From: Halomicrobium urmianum
GTDB taxonomy: Archaea; Halobacteriota; Halobacteria; Halobacteriales; Haloarculaceae
Direction: 5' to 3'
Length of the DNA stretch: 64,000 nt
Assembly (NCBI RefSeq): GCF_020217425.1
Contig: NZ_CP084090.1
Location: 3,038,001-3,102,000, forward strand
Shown here: piece after piece, positions 9,515 through 18,070 of the stretch
Layout: every line of letters begins with the position of its first letter
Numbering within the stretch: position 1 is the stretch's first letter
Program-made: the position numbers and the translations under genes
The notes under the pieces: generated by a model
The model's input: only the letters and a program-made list of their open reading frames with translations
Database searches by the model: none
What the model was told of the DNA's origin: nothing

Positions 9515-10201
9515 TCAGTTCCGCAGCGACAGGATCAGGACGAACGCCGCGGCCAGCAGCGCGACCAGCGCGGTCAGCGACAGGTCCGTGACGTCCAGCC
9601 GATAGACGCCAAGCGCGGCCAGCACCACGACCGCTCCGGCCAGAAGCGTCCCCCCCGAATGCGCCACGACCGCCCTCGCCGTCGCCGCCTGCCGGCCGAC
9701 CTGCCGCCCGAGGGAGACGGCCTGCTCCCCGGCGTCCCAGGCGACGACCGTCGCGACGCTCGCGGCGAGGAGCGCGAGCAGCGGCGACCCCTGGAAGACG
9801 CCGCTGGCGACGACGCCGACGAACAAAAGCGCCGTTCCGACCGTCACCAGCGTCCGCTCGCGGCCCGCGCGGATCGGGAGGAGCCCGGCCCCCAGTATCG
9901 CCAGCCCGAGCAGTCCGGGGAGCAGTTCGACGCGCTCCGTGGCCGTCTCCGGTCCGGTGACGGCCAGGAAGAACCCGGCGGCGAGCAGCGCGACGCCGGC
10001 GAGTGCGACCACCGCTCCCGGAACCAGCCCGTGGCGCTGCCACGCGGCGTAGCCGAGACCGCAGAGCGCGAGTCCGGCGAGTACCGCGAGGAGCGCCTGC
10101 CACTGCGCCGCCGCGTCGAGCAGGAGCGCGACCGCGGCGGCGCCGGAGAGGACCGCGAACACGGCACCGGGGACCGCCGGGCGATGGGTCGCGTGGCTCA
10201 T
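9515..10201 (-). CDS. Membrane protein of the DUF58 operon (DUF7519-like)
   Basis: A 228-residue protein made almost entirely of hydrophobic helices (about eight, e.g. VFAVLSGAAAVALLLDAAA and GLVPGAVVALAGVALLAAG) with very short loops. The ATG at 10201 overlaps the stop of the DUF58 gene (ATGA), so it is probably translated by coupling. Proteins of this kind end the DUF4129-DUF7269-DUF58 clusters of haloarchaea. The function is unknown; a membrane partner in envelope or protein-assembly work is a guess. A longer reading from 10774 is possible but lies inside the DUF58 gene and lacks support. Confidence 0.7.
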   Translation of the reverse strand: MSHATHRPAVPGAVFAVLSGAAAVALLLDAAAQWQALLAVLAGLALCGLGYAAWQRHGLVPGAVVALAGVALLAAGFFLAVTGPETATERVELLPGLLGLAILGAGLLPIRAGRERTLVTVGTALLFVGVVASGVFQGSPLLALLAASVATVVAWDAGEQAVSLGRQVGRQAATARAVVAHSGGTLLAGAVVVLAALGVYRLDVTDLSLTALVALLAAAFVLILSLRN

Positions 10202-11616
10202 CCGGACCGCCCCATCGTGAGTTCGATGGCGTTCTCCAGGTTCTCTCCGGGGGCCCAGTCGACGACCGGAATCCCGATCCGACGCAGCGTCCGGACCCGC
10301 GCGTCGCGCTCGACCGCCGCCAGCCGCGTCCCGACGGAGTCGGTCTCGCCGGGACCGGGGCTGACGACGGTCACGACGTTGCCCGCGGCCTCCAGCGTCC
10401 GGACGGAGTCGACGACGCCGTCGTCGGCCAGCGGCGAGAGCAGCAGGACCTGCGTCGTCGAATCGAGCCGCTCCCGGAGCGCACCGACCCCGCGCTCCCG
10501 GTCGGACGACTCGTCCTCCACCGGTCGGCCGCCGTCCGAGAGCGCGGCGGATGCCTCGGGGGACGTCCCGGTAGCGGACGCACTCGCGTCCGCGCGCGGC
10601 GACAGAATCCCGCCGGAGGGAACCTCCGTTCCGAGGGCGTCGCTGCCGTCCGCCGGCTCCGGAACGTCGGCGCTCCCGGCCGCCGATCCCGGGACGAAGG
10701 CCGGGTGCGAGTCGAGCGCCCGGCGCAACTGCGCGAGGTGAGCGCTCCCCGGCTTCGGGGGGAGCCAGTACCACGGCGACCCGTGGGACGCCAGGCCGAC
10801 CTCGTGGTTGGCGTCGACGAGGGCGCCGGCGAGCCGATCGGCCGCGCCGACGCAGCGAGCGACGGCCTCCGCGGCGGAGCGGTCCCCGGCTCCGGCGCCG
10901 ACGTCGACGCAGAGCGCCACCGAAGCGGACCGCTCCTCCGCGTACTCGATGGTTCCGAGTTCGCCGCTCTTGGCGAAGCGCCGCCAGTCCACCTGCCGCA
11001 TCGGATCGCCCTGGCGGTACTCGCGGGCGCGGTGGAACTCCAGGCCGCTCCCGCCGACGTCGGAGCGCAACTCGCCGGCGCGCTCGCTGGTCAGGTCCCT
11101 GAGCGCGGTGGCCGACACCGACGCGCCGCAGTCGAGGACGGTGGGCTCCGCCGCGGTCGCCCGCCGCTCGGCGGCGCCGGCGAGGTTTCGCGACAGGACG
11201 GTCACGGGCCGGAACCGGTGCTTCCCCTCCGACGCTTCCACGGCGTACTCCAGCGTCGTCTCCCCGCCGGGGGCGAGCGCGGTCGCGCGCCGCGGCGTGC
11301 CGTCGACGACGGGCAGCAGCGCCGGCACGCCGTCCACGATGCGCACGTCGGGCAGCCAGCGGTCCGCCTCGTTCCTAACGGTGACGGACACGTCCACGCG
11401 CTCCCCGGGGTCGGGGGACGCCGGCGAGACGGTCCGCTCGACCGCTACGACGGGCTCCGGCGGGGACGGGACGAGCCGCGGGTAGACGGCGTAGCCCGCG
11501 CCGACGGCGGCCAGCAGCAACACGGCGGGCCGCTGGGCGAGCAGGCCGACGGTCCCGGCGAACAGCGACAGCGCGACGACGCCGCGCCACCGCCCGGTGT
11601 CCGTGCGGTCCGTCAT
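10198..11616 (-). CDS. DUF58 domain protein
   Basis: A 472-residue protein with two N-terminal membrane helices (VVALSLFAGTVGLLA and AVLLLAAVGAGYAVY), a beta-rich middle, and the DUF58 signature REYRQGDPMRQVDWRRFAKS at about 198-217. A von Willebrand A-like end follows (QVLLLSPLADDGVVDSV). DUF58 proteins usually work with MoxR AAA+ ATPases in assembly or chaperone-like tasks at the membrane; no moxR is visible in this window. The start overlaps the preceding stop as ATGA, as does its own stop with the next start. A variable linker (about residues 310-375) is encoded by DNA containing two perfect hairpins, one of the odd repeats of this window. Confidence 0.85.
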   Translation of the reverse strand: MTDRTDTGRWRGVVALSLFAGTVGLLAQRPAVLLLAAVGAGYAVYPRLVPSPPEPVVAVERTVSPASPDPGERVDVSVTVRNEADRWLPDVRIVDGVPALLPVVDGTPRRATALAPGGETTLEYAVEASEGKHRFRPVTVLSRNLAGAAERRATAAEPTVLDCGASVSATALRDLTSERAGELRSDVGGSGLEFHRAREYRQGDPMRQVDWRRFAKSGELGTIEYAEERSASVALCVDVGAGAGDRSAAEAVARCVGAADRLAGALVDANHEVGLASHGSPWYWLPPKPGSAHLAQLRRALDSHPAFVPGSAAGSADVPEPADGSDALGTEVPSGGILSPRADASASATGTSPEASAALSDGGRPVEDESSDRERGVGALRERLDSTTQVLLLSPLADDGVVDSVRTLEAAGNVVTVVSPGPGETDSVGTRLAAVERDARVRTLRRIGIPVVDWAPGENLENAIELTMGRSG

Positions 11617-12200
11617 GTCCGGTCCTCCCGTCGCCGCTCCAGCGCGGCGACCGTCGCGTCGACCCGCCGGCGGAACCAGTGCTCTCCGCGGAATCCACTC
11701 AGGGCCCGGCGGACCAGCGACGGCGGTTCGAGTTCGTCGCTCGCGACGAAGGCCGCCGCCGTCTCGTCGTCGGTCCACTCGCCGCGGTCGACGCGCTCGC
11801 GGGCCTCGGCCCCGTCGCAGCGCGCGGTCTCGGCGACCGTCGCCACGGCGGCCGCCCGGAGCCGATCGTGAACGGCGCGCTCCCGCGCCGTCGTCCGGAC
11901 AGACGGCAGGCCGGCGAGCGTCGCGTCGAGTTCACGACCCGGCGTCCCGCGCTCGATCGCCTCGACGGCCGGCGGCCGGGCCTCCGTCACTCCGATCGCC
12001 GTCCGCAGCACCAGAACGCCGACCGTCCCGGCGATCGATATCACTCCGACCGCGGCGACCAGCAGGTAGTCGTTGCCGAGCCCCTCCACGGCGGCCTCGG
12101 TCGGGATCAACTGCTCGACGGCGGGCGAGACGAGCGCGAGAGCGGCGAGCGCGAGCAGGCCGAGCCCGACCGTCCGCGTCGCGGTCCGGTCGAGCGTCAT
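11613..12200 (-). CDS. Membrane protein of the DUF58 operon (DUF7269-like)
   Basis: A 195-residue protein with two N-terminal membrane helices (VGLGLLALAALALVS and YLLVAAVGVISIAGTVGVLV) followed by a soluble, charged domain (about 75-195) rich in Arg and Glu. Its start overlaps the stop of the DUF4129 gene (ATGA) and its stop overlaps the DUF58 start. Its place between DUF4129 and DUF58 genes matches the DUF7269 type of haloarchaeal cluster. The function is unknown; it probably forms a membrane complex with its neighbours. Confidence 0.7.
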   Translation of the reverse strand: MTLDRTATRTVGLGLLALAALALVSPAVEQLIPTEAAVEGLGNDYLLVAAVGVISIAGTVGVLVLRTAIGVTEARPPAVEAIERGTPGRELDATLAGLPSVRTTARERAVHDRLRAAAVATVAETARCDGAEARERVDRGEWTDDETAAAFVASDELEPPSLVRRALSGFRGEHWFRRRVDATVAALERRREDRT

Positions 12201-13063
12201 CGAGTCTCCCCTCCGTCGGTGACCTCGCGCCCGCCGTCGAACTGGCGCCGGACGCGGCTGGCGACTCGCTCGCGGTCCTCGGTCACGGGGCGGTCGCCGT
12301 AGCGGACCTCGACGAACGTCTCCGTCAGCGTCCGGACGGCGTCGGGATCGAACCCGGCGTCGACGGCCGCACGGGCGACTTCCTCGGGCGTCATGTGCCC
12401 GGTCCGGTCGACGTCCAGCCGCCGGAGCATCTCGGCCCAGACGCGCTCGACGGCGTTCGCCGGTGCCCGCTCGGGTGTCCCGGCGGCCTCGCTCTCCGCC
12501 GCCTCGGCCTCCGGTTCGTCCGCCGCCAGTCCGAGCGCGGCGAGCAGCCGGTCCCGGTAGCGGGCGACCGCTTCGGACGCGGCGAGCGCCAGTGCGAACG
12601 TCACCAGCGTCGGAAGCAGGTCCGTCAGCAGCGCGAGGAGCCGATCGAGGAGGTCCGGCGTCCCCGGGCTCGGTCCCTCCCCGGAGTCCGCCGACGTCTC
12701 CTGGTCGCTGTCGGCAGCGCTCTGCTCGCGCTGACTGCTAGCGTCGCTCTGCTGCCGATTCGAAGACTCGCTCTGCCGCTCACTCGCCTGGCTGGCGCTG
12801 GCCGACGACTCTGATTCGCTCCCGTCGGCGCGGTCCGTCCCGTCCGAGTCTGACGACCCGACGTCGCCGTCCTCGGCGGGCTTGGTTATCTCCCTCGAGA
12901 TCTCGGCTCCCTGCCCGCGGTCGATCGGCAATCGGTCGTAGTCGGGATCGATCACGTCGCTGGCCTCGGTCGTCACCGTGGACTGGATGGACGTGGCCGA
13001 CGCCCCCACGGCGACGATGGAGAGAACGGCGACGGCGATCCGGAATCCTGTCTCCCGCTTCAT
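12197..13063 (-). CDS. DUF4129 domain membrane protein
   Basis: First gene of the four-gene coupled operon, 288 residues. It starts with a signal or anchor helix (FRIAVAVLSIVAVGASAT), has a Ser/Gln/Asp-rich low-complexity region (about 75-135), a second membrane segment (about 155-180, LPTLVTFALALAASEAV) and a C-terminal DUF4129-type helical domain (about 205-265, ending EVRYGDRPVTEDRERVAS). DUF4129 often sits at the end of transglutaminase-like proteins encoded beside DUF58 and MoxR genes. I chose ATG 13063; an upstream ATG at 13093 would add ten residues before the hydrophobic segment. Confidence 0.8.
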   Translation of the reverse strand: MKRETGFRIAVAVLSIVAVGASATSIQSTVTTEASDVIDPDYDRLPIDRGQGAEISREITKPAEDGDVGSSDSDGTDRADGSESESSASASQASERQSESSNRQQSDASSQREQSAADSDQETSADSGEGPSPGTPDLLDRLLALLTDLLPTLVTFALALAASEAVARYRDRLLAALGLAADEPEAEAAESEAAGTPERAPANAVERVWAEMLRRLDVDRTGHMTPEEVARAAVDAGFDPDAVRTLTETFVEVRYGDRPVTEDRERVASRVRRQFDGGREVTDGGETR

Positions 13064-13344
13064 GGCAGCACTCCATCGACACTCATCTGTCATTTCGTCA
13101 GGGCCGGGTCCCGGTTAAGGCAGTCGAGTGTTCCGACAATTCTGCCACTTCCTGAGATACGAATGGAAAACAAATGGGTAGTAACGGTCGGGTTTCACCG
13201 AGTAACGGCAGAATACCAGTGGCCGCGACGGCGCGCGGGAACCGCGTCTGGTCGCTCGCCCGTCGAATCCCGGTAACGGGACCTTTCTACCGGGCAGGTC
13301 CGTCCGCGAAACGTGCCCTCGAAGGACACCGAACGGCGAGCGAG

Positions 13345-13490
13345 GCTCATCGAGCCCGCGCTCGTTCCACTCGCTCGGACGCCGACAGACTCACTCCGTT
13401 CGTCTCCCGAGCCCACCCTCGCTTCGCTCGGTTGGACGCCGATGAGCGAAGCTCATCGAGCCCGCGCTCGTTCCACTCGCTCGGACGCCG
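13345..13490. repeat. Exact 40-nt direct repeat with hairpins, upstream of the Bax1-like gene
   Basis: Bases 13345-13384 and 13451-13490 are identical (40 of 40). Between them are hairpin units with the loop pattern tcgcttcgctcg and the recurring linkers gagccc and gacgcc. The region is open in the Bax1 frame, which falsely lengthens that ORF to 13174. The rest of the gap 13094-13530 holds no gene I can support. Confidence 0.85.
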
Positions 13491-13530
13491 GCCCGTCGGG
13501 CTTTTGCCGCTCCCCCGCCGAGTGGTCACC

Positions 13531-15057
13531 GTGCTGACGAAGGACCTGCTCCGGGTCTCGCGGGCGGGCGGCGGGTATCACCCCCAGTTCGCGGGCGCGG
13601 ACGACGAGCGCCTGGCAGCGCGCGTGATCGGGATCTATCAGGGCCACGTCGGGGAGCCCCGTGAGGCGCTCGACGCGGCGCTGACCGATCTGGAGCGGGA
13701 GGCCGACGACTTCAAACTGGTCCGCGGGTTCGCCAAACTCGTCGACCGGGAGGCGACCTACGAGGCGCGGGCGCCGCTCCCGTCCGAGCGGGCCCGCAAG
13801 ACGGCCTTCGAGGCGGCCGAGGCGGTCGGCGTCGTCACGGCGGACGACCGGGCCGACGCGCTGGCGCGGGCAGCCGACCGACTGGGGAGCGACCCGGCGG
13901 CCGTCGAGGAGTCACTGTACGCCGACCGCGAGAAGCGACAGGTGCTGGCGAGTGTCGAACCCCGCTGGGACCCGGCAGAACTGGTCGGGCAGTACAACCT
14001 GTCGCTGGCTCAAACGGCCCTCTTCGACGCCACCGAGGTCCGCGTCCGCTCGGACGACCCGACGACGCTCGTCTCCGCGGTCAAGCGCCTGCGCCTGATG
14101 TACGAGGTCCGACGGACCGGAGGCGGCCGAGAGGTGGTCGTCACCGGCCCCGACGCGCTGTTCCGGTCAACCCGGCGCTACGGGACGCGGTTCGCCCGGC
14201 TCCTGCGATCCGTCGCCGCGAACGCGGGCGAGTGGCGGCTCGAAGCGACGATCGACGATCGCGGGACCGAGCGGGAGCTGGTGCTGACCGACGCGGACGT
14301 TTCGGTCCCCGGCGTCGAGCCGGTGGCTGAGGTGACCTTCGACAGCGGCGTCGAGGCGGACTTCGCCGCCCGCTTCGACGCGCTCGACCTCGACTGGGCG
14401 CTGACCCGGGAGCCGGAGCCGCTGGCGGCCGGCGAGGGCGTCGTCGTCCCCGACTTCGCCTTCGACTACGCCCCCGGCGGCGACCCGGACGCCGGCCCCG
14501 ACTACCGAATCTACTTCGAGATCATGGGCTTCTGGACGCCGGAGTACGTCGAGAAGAAGCTCTCGCGACTGGCCGACCTGGAGGACGTCGAGATGCTCGT
14601 CGCCGTCGACGAGAGCCTCGGCGTCGGCGAGGCCATCGAGGCCCGCGACCACCGCGCCATCCCCTACTCGGGTCGCGTCCGAGTGAAGGACGTCCGGGAC
14701 GCGCTGCGACGCTACGAGGAGCGACTGCGGGCGGACGCCGCTGCCGACCTCCCCGACGCGCTCCGCCCGGAGCCGGACGCGATCGCACTGGCCGATCTCG
14801 CGGCCGAGCTCGGCGTCAGCGAGGACGCCGTCGAAGACGTGGCGTTCCCGGAGCACGAACTGGTCGGCCGGACGCTCGTCAGGCCCGGCGTGCTCGAGGC
14901 CCTCGACGGCGAAATCGAGGCCGGGATGTCGCTGTCGGCGGCGGAGGATCGCCTGCGGGAACGCGGCATCGGCGACAGCAGCGCCGCCCTCTCGCGGCTG
15001 GGATATCGCGTCGAGTGGGAGGGGCTCGGCGGCGGCGTGCTCCGAGCGAGCGAGTAG
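13531..15057 (+). CDS. DUF790 family protein, Bax1-like nuclease partner of XPB
   Basis: DUF790 is the family of Bax1, the archaeal XPB-binding nuclease. From GTG 13531 the protein has 508 residues and begins LTKDLLRVSRAGGGYHPQFA, the conserved start of this family; the longer frame from 13174 runs through repeat DNA and is not credible. The N-terminal half is helical. The C-terminal half carries a restriction-endonuclease-like core with a conserved acidic and lysine pattern around YFEIMGFWTPEYVEKKLSRL (about 327-350). By family knowledge it would cut DNA together with XPB during repair. Its helicase partner lies at 8135-9502 rather than directly beside it. Confidence 0.88.
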   Translation: MLTKDLLRVSRAGGGYHPQFAGADDERLAARVIGIYQGHVGEPREALDAALTDLEREADDFKLVRGFAKLVDREATYEARAPLPSERARKTAFEAAEAVGVVTADDRADALARAADRLGSDPAAVEESLYADREKRQVLASVEPRWDPAELVGQYNLSLAQTALFDATEVRVRSDDPTTLVSAVKRLRLMYEVRRTGGGREVVVTGPDALFRSTRRYGTRFARLLRSVAANAGEWRLEATIDDRGTERELVLTDADVSVPGVEPVAEVTFDSGVEADFAARFDALDLDWALTREPEPLAAGEGVVVPDFAFDYAPGGDPDAGPDYRIYFEIMGFWTPEYVEKKLSRLADLEDVEMLVAVDESLGVGEAIEARDHRAIPYSGRVRVKDVRDALRRYEERLRADAAADLPDALRPEPDAIALADLAAELGVSEDAVEDVAFPEHELVGRTLVRPGVLEALDGEIEAGMSLSAAEDRLRERGIGDSSAALSRLGYRVEWEGLGGGVLRASE

Positions 15058-15140
15058 CGCCGTTCCACCGGCGACGCGCGTCCGGCCCCACACTGGCCAC
15101 TACGTCGCCGTCGTGACGTAACAGATCTGGGCCCAACTGG

Positions 15141-15148
15141 TATATAGA
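15141..15148 (+). promoter_or_regulatory. TATA box of the universal stress protein gene
   Basis: The sequence tatatag lies about 37-44 bases before the ATG at 15185, in an otherwise GC-rich gap. This is a good archaeal TATA match and implies a short leader. Confidence 0.5.
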
Positions 15149-15184
15149 CTATTTGATCACTCAGTGCAACTCCCGGACCGCCAC

Positions 15185-15598
15185 ATGTACGACACCATTC
15201 TCGTCCCGAGTGACGGCAGCGAGCGCGCCAGCGAGGCGCTCGACGTCGCGCTCGACACGGCCGAGCAGCACGGCGCCGACGTCCACGCCCTGTTCGTCGT
15301 CGACACGCAACTGTACGGGGAACCGGCGCTGAGCAGCTTCGAACTGTTCATCGACGAGATCGAGGACCAGAGCCGCGAGCTGCTCGACGAGATCGTCGAC
15401 CGCGGGGCGGAGCGAGGCGTGACCGTCACGCCGGAGATGCGACACGGCGCGCCGGCGGAGTCCATCATGGCGTACGCGGACGAAGTCGACGCGGACCTCG
15501 TCGTGATGGGGTACCAGGGGGAGACCCACCGTCGGCAGATGGGCAGCGTCGTCGAACAGGTCCTCGACGACACCGACAGACGCGTCCTCGTCGTCTGA
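15185..15598 (+). CDS. Universal stress protein, UspA family
   Basis: A 137-residue single Usp domain starting MYDTILVPSDGSERASEAL, with the internal ADLVVMGYQG and QMGSVVEQVLDD. The family binds ATP through a G-x2-G-x9-G-S/T loop; here the spacing between the second and third glycines is seven residues, slightly short. Such proteins are cytoplasmic dimers induced by stress; the exact role is unknown. The ORF also reads from 15164, but the M at 15185 matches family starts. It is transcribed alone from a clear TATA box. Confidence 0.92.
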   Translation: MYDTILVPSDGSERASEALDVALDTAEQHGADVHALFVVDTQLYGEPALSSFELFIDEIEDQSRELLDEIVDRGAERGVTVTPEMRHGAPAESIMAYADEVDADLVVMGYQGETHRRQMGSVVEQVLDDTDRRVLVV

Positions 15599-15674
15599 CG
15601 AGCTCCGAACGGGGTCCGGACGCGGTGCCAGCGAAGACGCAGTCGGGGCCGCTGCGGCGTCCCGACGGCCCCGT

Positions 15675-16187
15675 TTACAGCTCCCGCCGGCGCCCCTTCG
15701 GGATCTGCGATCTGAGCTCGTCGTGGAGGTACAGCCCCACCCCGAGCGGCTCTGGTTCGCCGGCGAGGTCGTGCGTGACGATCAGGTACCCCCAGTCGCC
15801 GTCCCACTCGGGGATCTCCTGATCCTCGCCGGCGACGAACGCGCTGGCCTGCTCGTCGTCGAGGTGGAGCACGCAGTCCGTCGCCTCACGGCCGAACCGC
15901 TGGACGGCGTCCGTCGTGGGCTTCCAGTGCTCCTGGCGCGTCCGAAGGAACGTCATCCCGAGGCCCTCGATGTCCACTGGCGAGGGCGCGTCGCCGCGGA
16001 AGATCCACAGCTTCCCCGAGCCGCGCTCCCAGAACGTGTGCTCCTCGAAGGTCTCCGGCGGGACGCCGTAGCGGTCGTCCCAGAAGGAGAGCACCTCCTC
16101 GCGCGTGGCGGCCTCGGGGTCGTCCAGTTCCTCGCGCTCGGCGTCGTCCGCGGGGATCCGATCGAAACGGGTGCTCTTGTCGCTCAT
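15675..16187 (-). CDS. PUA-like domain protein (DUF7122-like), coupled to an RNA m5C methyltransferase
   Basis: A 170-residue acidic protein starting MSDKSTRFDRIPADDAEREE. The middle (WERGSGKLWIFRGD, GLGMTFLRTRQEHWKPTTDA) resembles the Nip7/PUA-like extensions found in or beside NSUN-type RNA methyltransferases. Its ATG overlaps the stop of the upstream methyltransferase gene (ATGA), so the two are translationally coupled. It is probably an RNA-binding specificity subunit of that enzyme; this is inferred from linkage and fold resemblance, not from clear motifs. Confidence 0.65.
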   Translation of the reverse strand: MSDKSTRFDRIPADDAEREELDDPEAATREEVLSFWDDRYGVPPETFEEHTFWERGSGKLWIFRGDAPSPVDIEGLGMTFLRTRQEHWKPTTDAVQRFGREATDCVLHLDDEQASAFVAGEDQEIPEWDGDWGYLIVTHDLAGEPEPLGVGLYLHDELRSQIPKGRRREL

Positions 16188-17092
16188 CCCTCCACCTCCA
16201 GCTTCGCGCAGAAGAACCCGCCCGTGTCGTTGTGGTGCGGGTAGATCCGCCTGGCCTTCTCGACGCTGGGGTCGTACTCCTCGCCGTCCCACTCGGTGAC
16301 CCCGGGACGGGAGTCCAGCGGGATCTCGAAGTCGACCAGCCGGCAGTCCTCCTCGTCGAGCGCGTGGTCCAGCACGGCCTCGTTCTCCTCGGGGGCGAAC
16401 GTGCAGGTCGAATAGACGACCGTGCCGCCGGGCCGCGTGGCCTGGATCGCCCGCGTCAGGATGCCCTTCTGGACGCCGGAGATGCCCTGCACGTGGTCCA
16501 GCGTCCACTCGTCCAGCGTGTCCGGGTTCTTCCGAATCGTCCCCTCGCAGGAGCAGGGCACGTCCACGAGCGCGCGGTCGTACTCCTCGTCATCGAACGG
16601 CTTCAGCGAGTGGACGCGCGCGTCCTCGTGGGTGACCGCGACGTTCGTGATGCCCAGGCGCTCGGCGTTCGTCCGCAGCGCCGACAGCCGACCCAGGTTC
16701 GAGTCCGTCGCCACCACGACGCCCCGGTCGTCCATCAGCGCCGAAAGCTGGGAGGTCTTGCTCCCCGGCGCCGCCGCGGCGTCCCAGACCCGTTCGCCGG
16801 GCTCCGGGTCCAGCACGCGGGCGGGCACCGCCGACACCTCCTCCTGCCCGTAGATCCACCCGTGGAAGTACGGCCAGTTGGCGCCCGGCTGGTCGTCCGG
16901 CAGCCGAAACATGCCGGGATGCCAGTCCACCGGGTCGACGGCGATGCCCTCGTCTTCGAGGGCCCGCCGCGCCCGCTCGACGGACGCCTTGATCGTGTTC
17001 ACGCGGACGACGGCCGGGAGCGACCGCTCGCAGGCGGCCCGGAACGCCTCGACGTCGTCCACGATCGGTTCGTAGCGCGAGAGGACGTCCAT
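16184..17092 (-). CDS. RsmB/NOP2/NSUN-type RNA m5C methyltransferase
   Basis: SAM-dependent enzyme that makes 5-methylcytosine in tRNA or rRNA, 302 residues. Motifs in order are the SAM-binding WDAAAAPGSKTSQL (about 120-133), ATDSN, the general-base Cys in VDVPCSCEGTI and the nucleophilic Cys in VYSTCTFAPEENE. Both catalytic cysteines of the family are present. The start at 17092 (MDVLSRYEPIV) gives normal length; the longer ORF to 17479 runs into the PAC2 gene on the other strand. It is coupled to the PUA-like gene that follows, which may supply RNA recognition. Confidence 0.92.
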   Translation of the reverse strand: MDVLSRYEPIVDDVEAFRAACERSLPAVVRVNTIKASVERARRALEDEGIAVDPVDWHPGMFRLPDDQPGANWPYFHGWIYGQEEVSAVPARVLDPEPGERVWDAAAAPGSKTSQLSALMDDRGVVVATDSNLGRLSALRTNAERLGITNVAVTHEDARVHSLKPFDDEEYDRALVDVPCSCEGTIRKNPDTLDEWTLDHVQGISGVQKGILTRAIQATRPGGTVVYSTCTFAPEENEAVLDHALDEEDCRLVDFEIPLDSRPGVTEWDGEEYDPSVEKARRIYPHHNDTGGFFCAKLEVEG

Positions 17093-17332
17093 TGACGGAG
17101 TGGTTTCCGGGGCGCGCGCTTGTGGGTTTCGGACCCAGGCGATCGGCGGCTCGAACAGCTGATTCACACAGTGACGTGAACGGGCAGCAAACCGCCCGTT
17201 TCGGCTGGTGGATCGGCCACCACTGAGTGGGGCTTTCGGGCCGTTGTCGATACGCCTCCCGACAGCGATCGCCAGATCGACCACAATTCCTGGGCCCCGA
17301 CCGTTAAGCCGCGGGCGTTCTACGTCCCGCTT

Positions 17333-18070
17333 ATGGCGGACATTCAGGTCACGCGCGACGACGTGGAACTGGACGTACCGACGCTCGTTGAGGGGCTCCC
17401 GGGCGTGGGCCTGGTGGGCAAGATCGCGGCGGACCACCTCGTCGGGGCGTTCGACATGACCGAGTACGCGACGGTCCACTGCGAGGGGCTGCCGGAGATC
17501 GCCGTCTATCGGGAGGGCGAGCCGGCGGTCCGGCCGCCGGTGCGACTCTACGCCGACGAGGAGCGGGACCTGGTCGTGCTCCAGAGCGACGCGCCGGTCT
17601 CGACGAACGCGGCGGAGGAGTTCGCCGGGTGCGTGGCGGGGTGGATCGAGGCCAACGACGCGACCCCGATCTTCCTGAGCGGCCGGCCGGCCGACAAGGA
17701 CGGCGTGCCCTCGCTGTACGGGATCGCGACCGGCGACGGCGAGGCGCTGCTCCGCGAGGCCGACGTCGACTCGCCGACGGAGAACGGCGGCGTGACGGGA
17801 CCGACGGGCGCGCTGCTGTACGAGGCCCAGCGGGCGGGGATCGACGGCGTCGGACTGGTCGTCGAGGCCGACCGGCGGTTCCCCGACCCCGAGGCGGCGC
17901 GGGTGCTCCTCACGCAGGGGATCGAGCCGCTCGCGGGCGTCGACGTGTCGACCGACAGACTGGTCGAGCAGGCCGAGGAGATCAGCGAGGCCCGGGCGGC
18001 GCTGGCCGAGCAGATGGGGGAGGCCGAGGACGAGAGCACGAGCGCGCGGCCGCTGGGGATGTTCCAGTAA
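17333..18070 (+). CDS. PAC2 family protein (archaeal proteasome-assembly chaperone family)
   Basis: A 245-residue protein with the PAC2 fold signature VPTLVEGLPGVGLVGKIAAD near the N-terminus and GVPSLYGIATGDGEALLREA in the middle. The C-terminus is a short coiled coil (LVEQAEEISEARAALAEQM). In archaea PAC2 proteins (PbaA/PbaB types) are related to proteasome assembly chaperones, though not all act that way. The stop codon overlaps the start of sppA (taATG), so the two are probably co-translated. A gttaag box about 25-30 bases before the ATG may be its promoter. Confidence 0.88.
   Translation: MADIQVTRDDVELDVPTLVEGLPGVGLVGKIAADHLVGAFDMTEYATVHCEGLPEIAVYREGEPAVRPPVRLYADEERDLVVLQSDAPVSTNAAEEFAGCVAGWIEANDATPIFLSGRPADKDGVPSLYGIATGDGEALLREADVDSPTENGGVTGPTGALLYEAQRAGIDGVGLVVEADRRFPDPEAARVLLTQGIEPLAGVDVSTDRLVEQAEEISEARAALAEQMGEAEDESTSARPLGMFQ

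Noticed and set aside
13174-13530. N-terminal extension of the Bax1-like protein
   Set aside because: It is encoded by hairpin repeats and precedes the conserved family start at GTG 13531.
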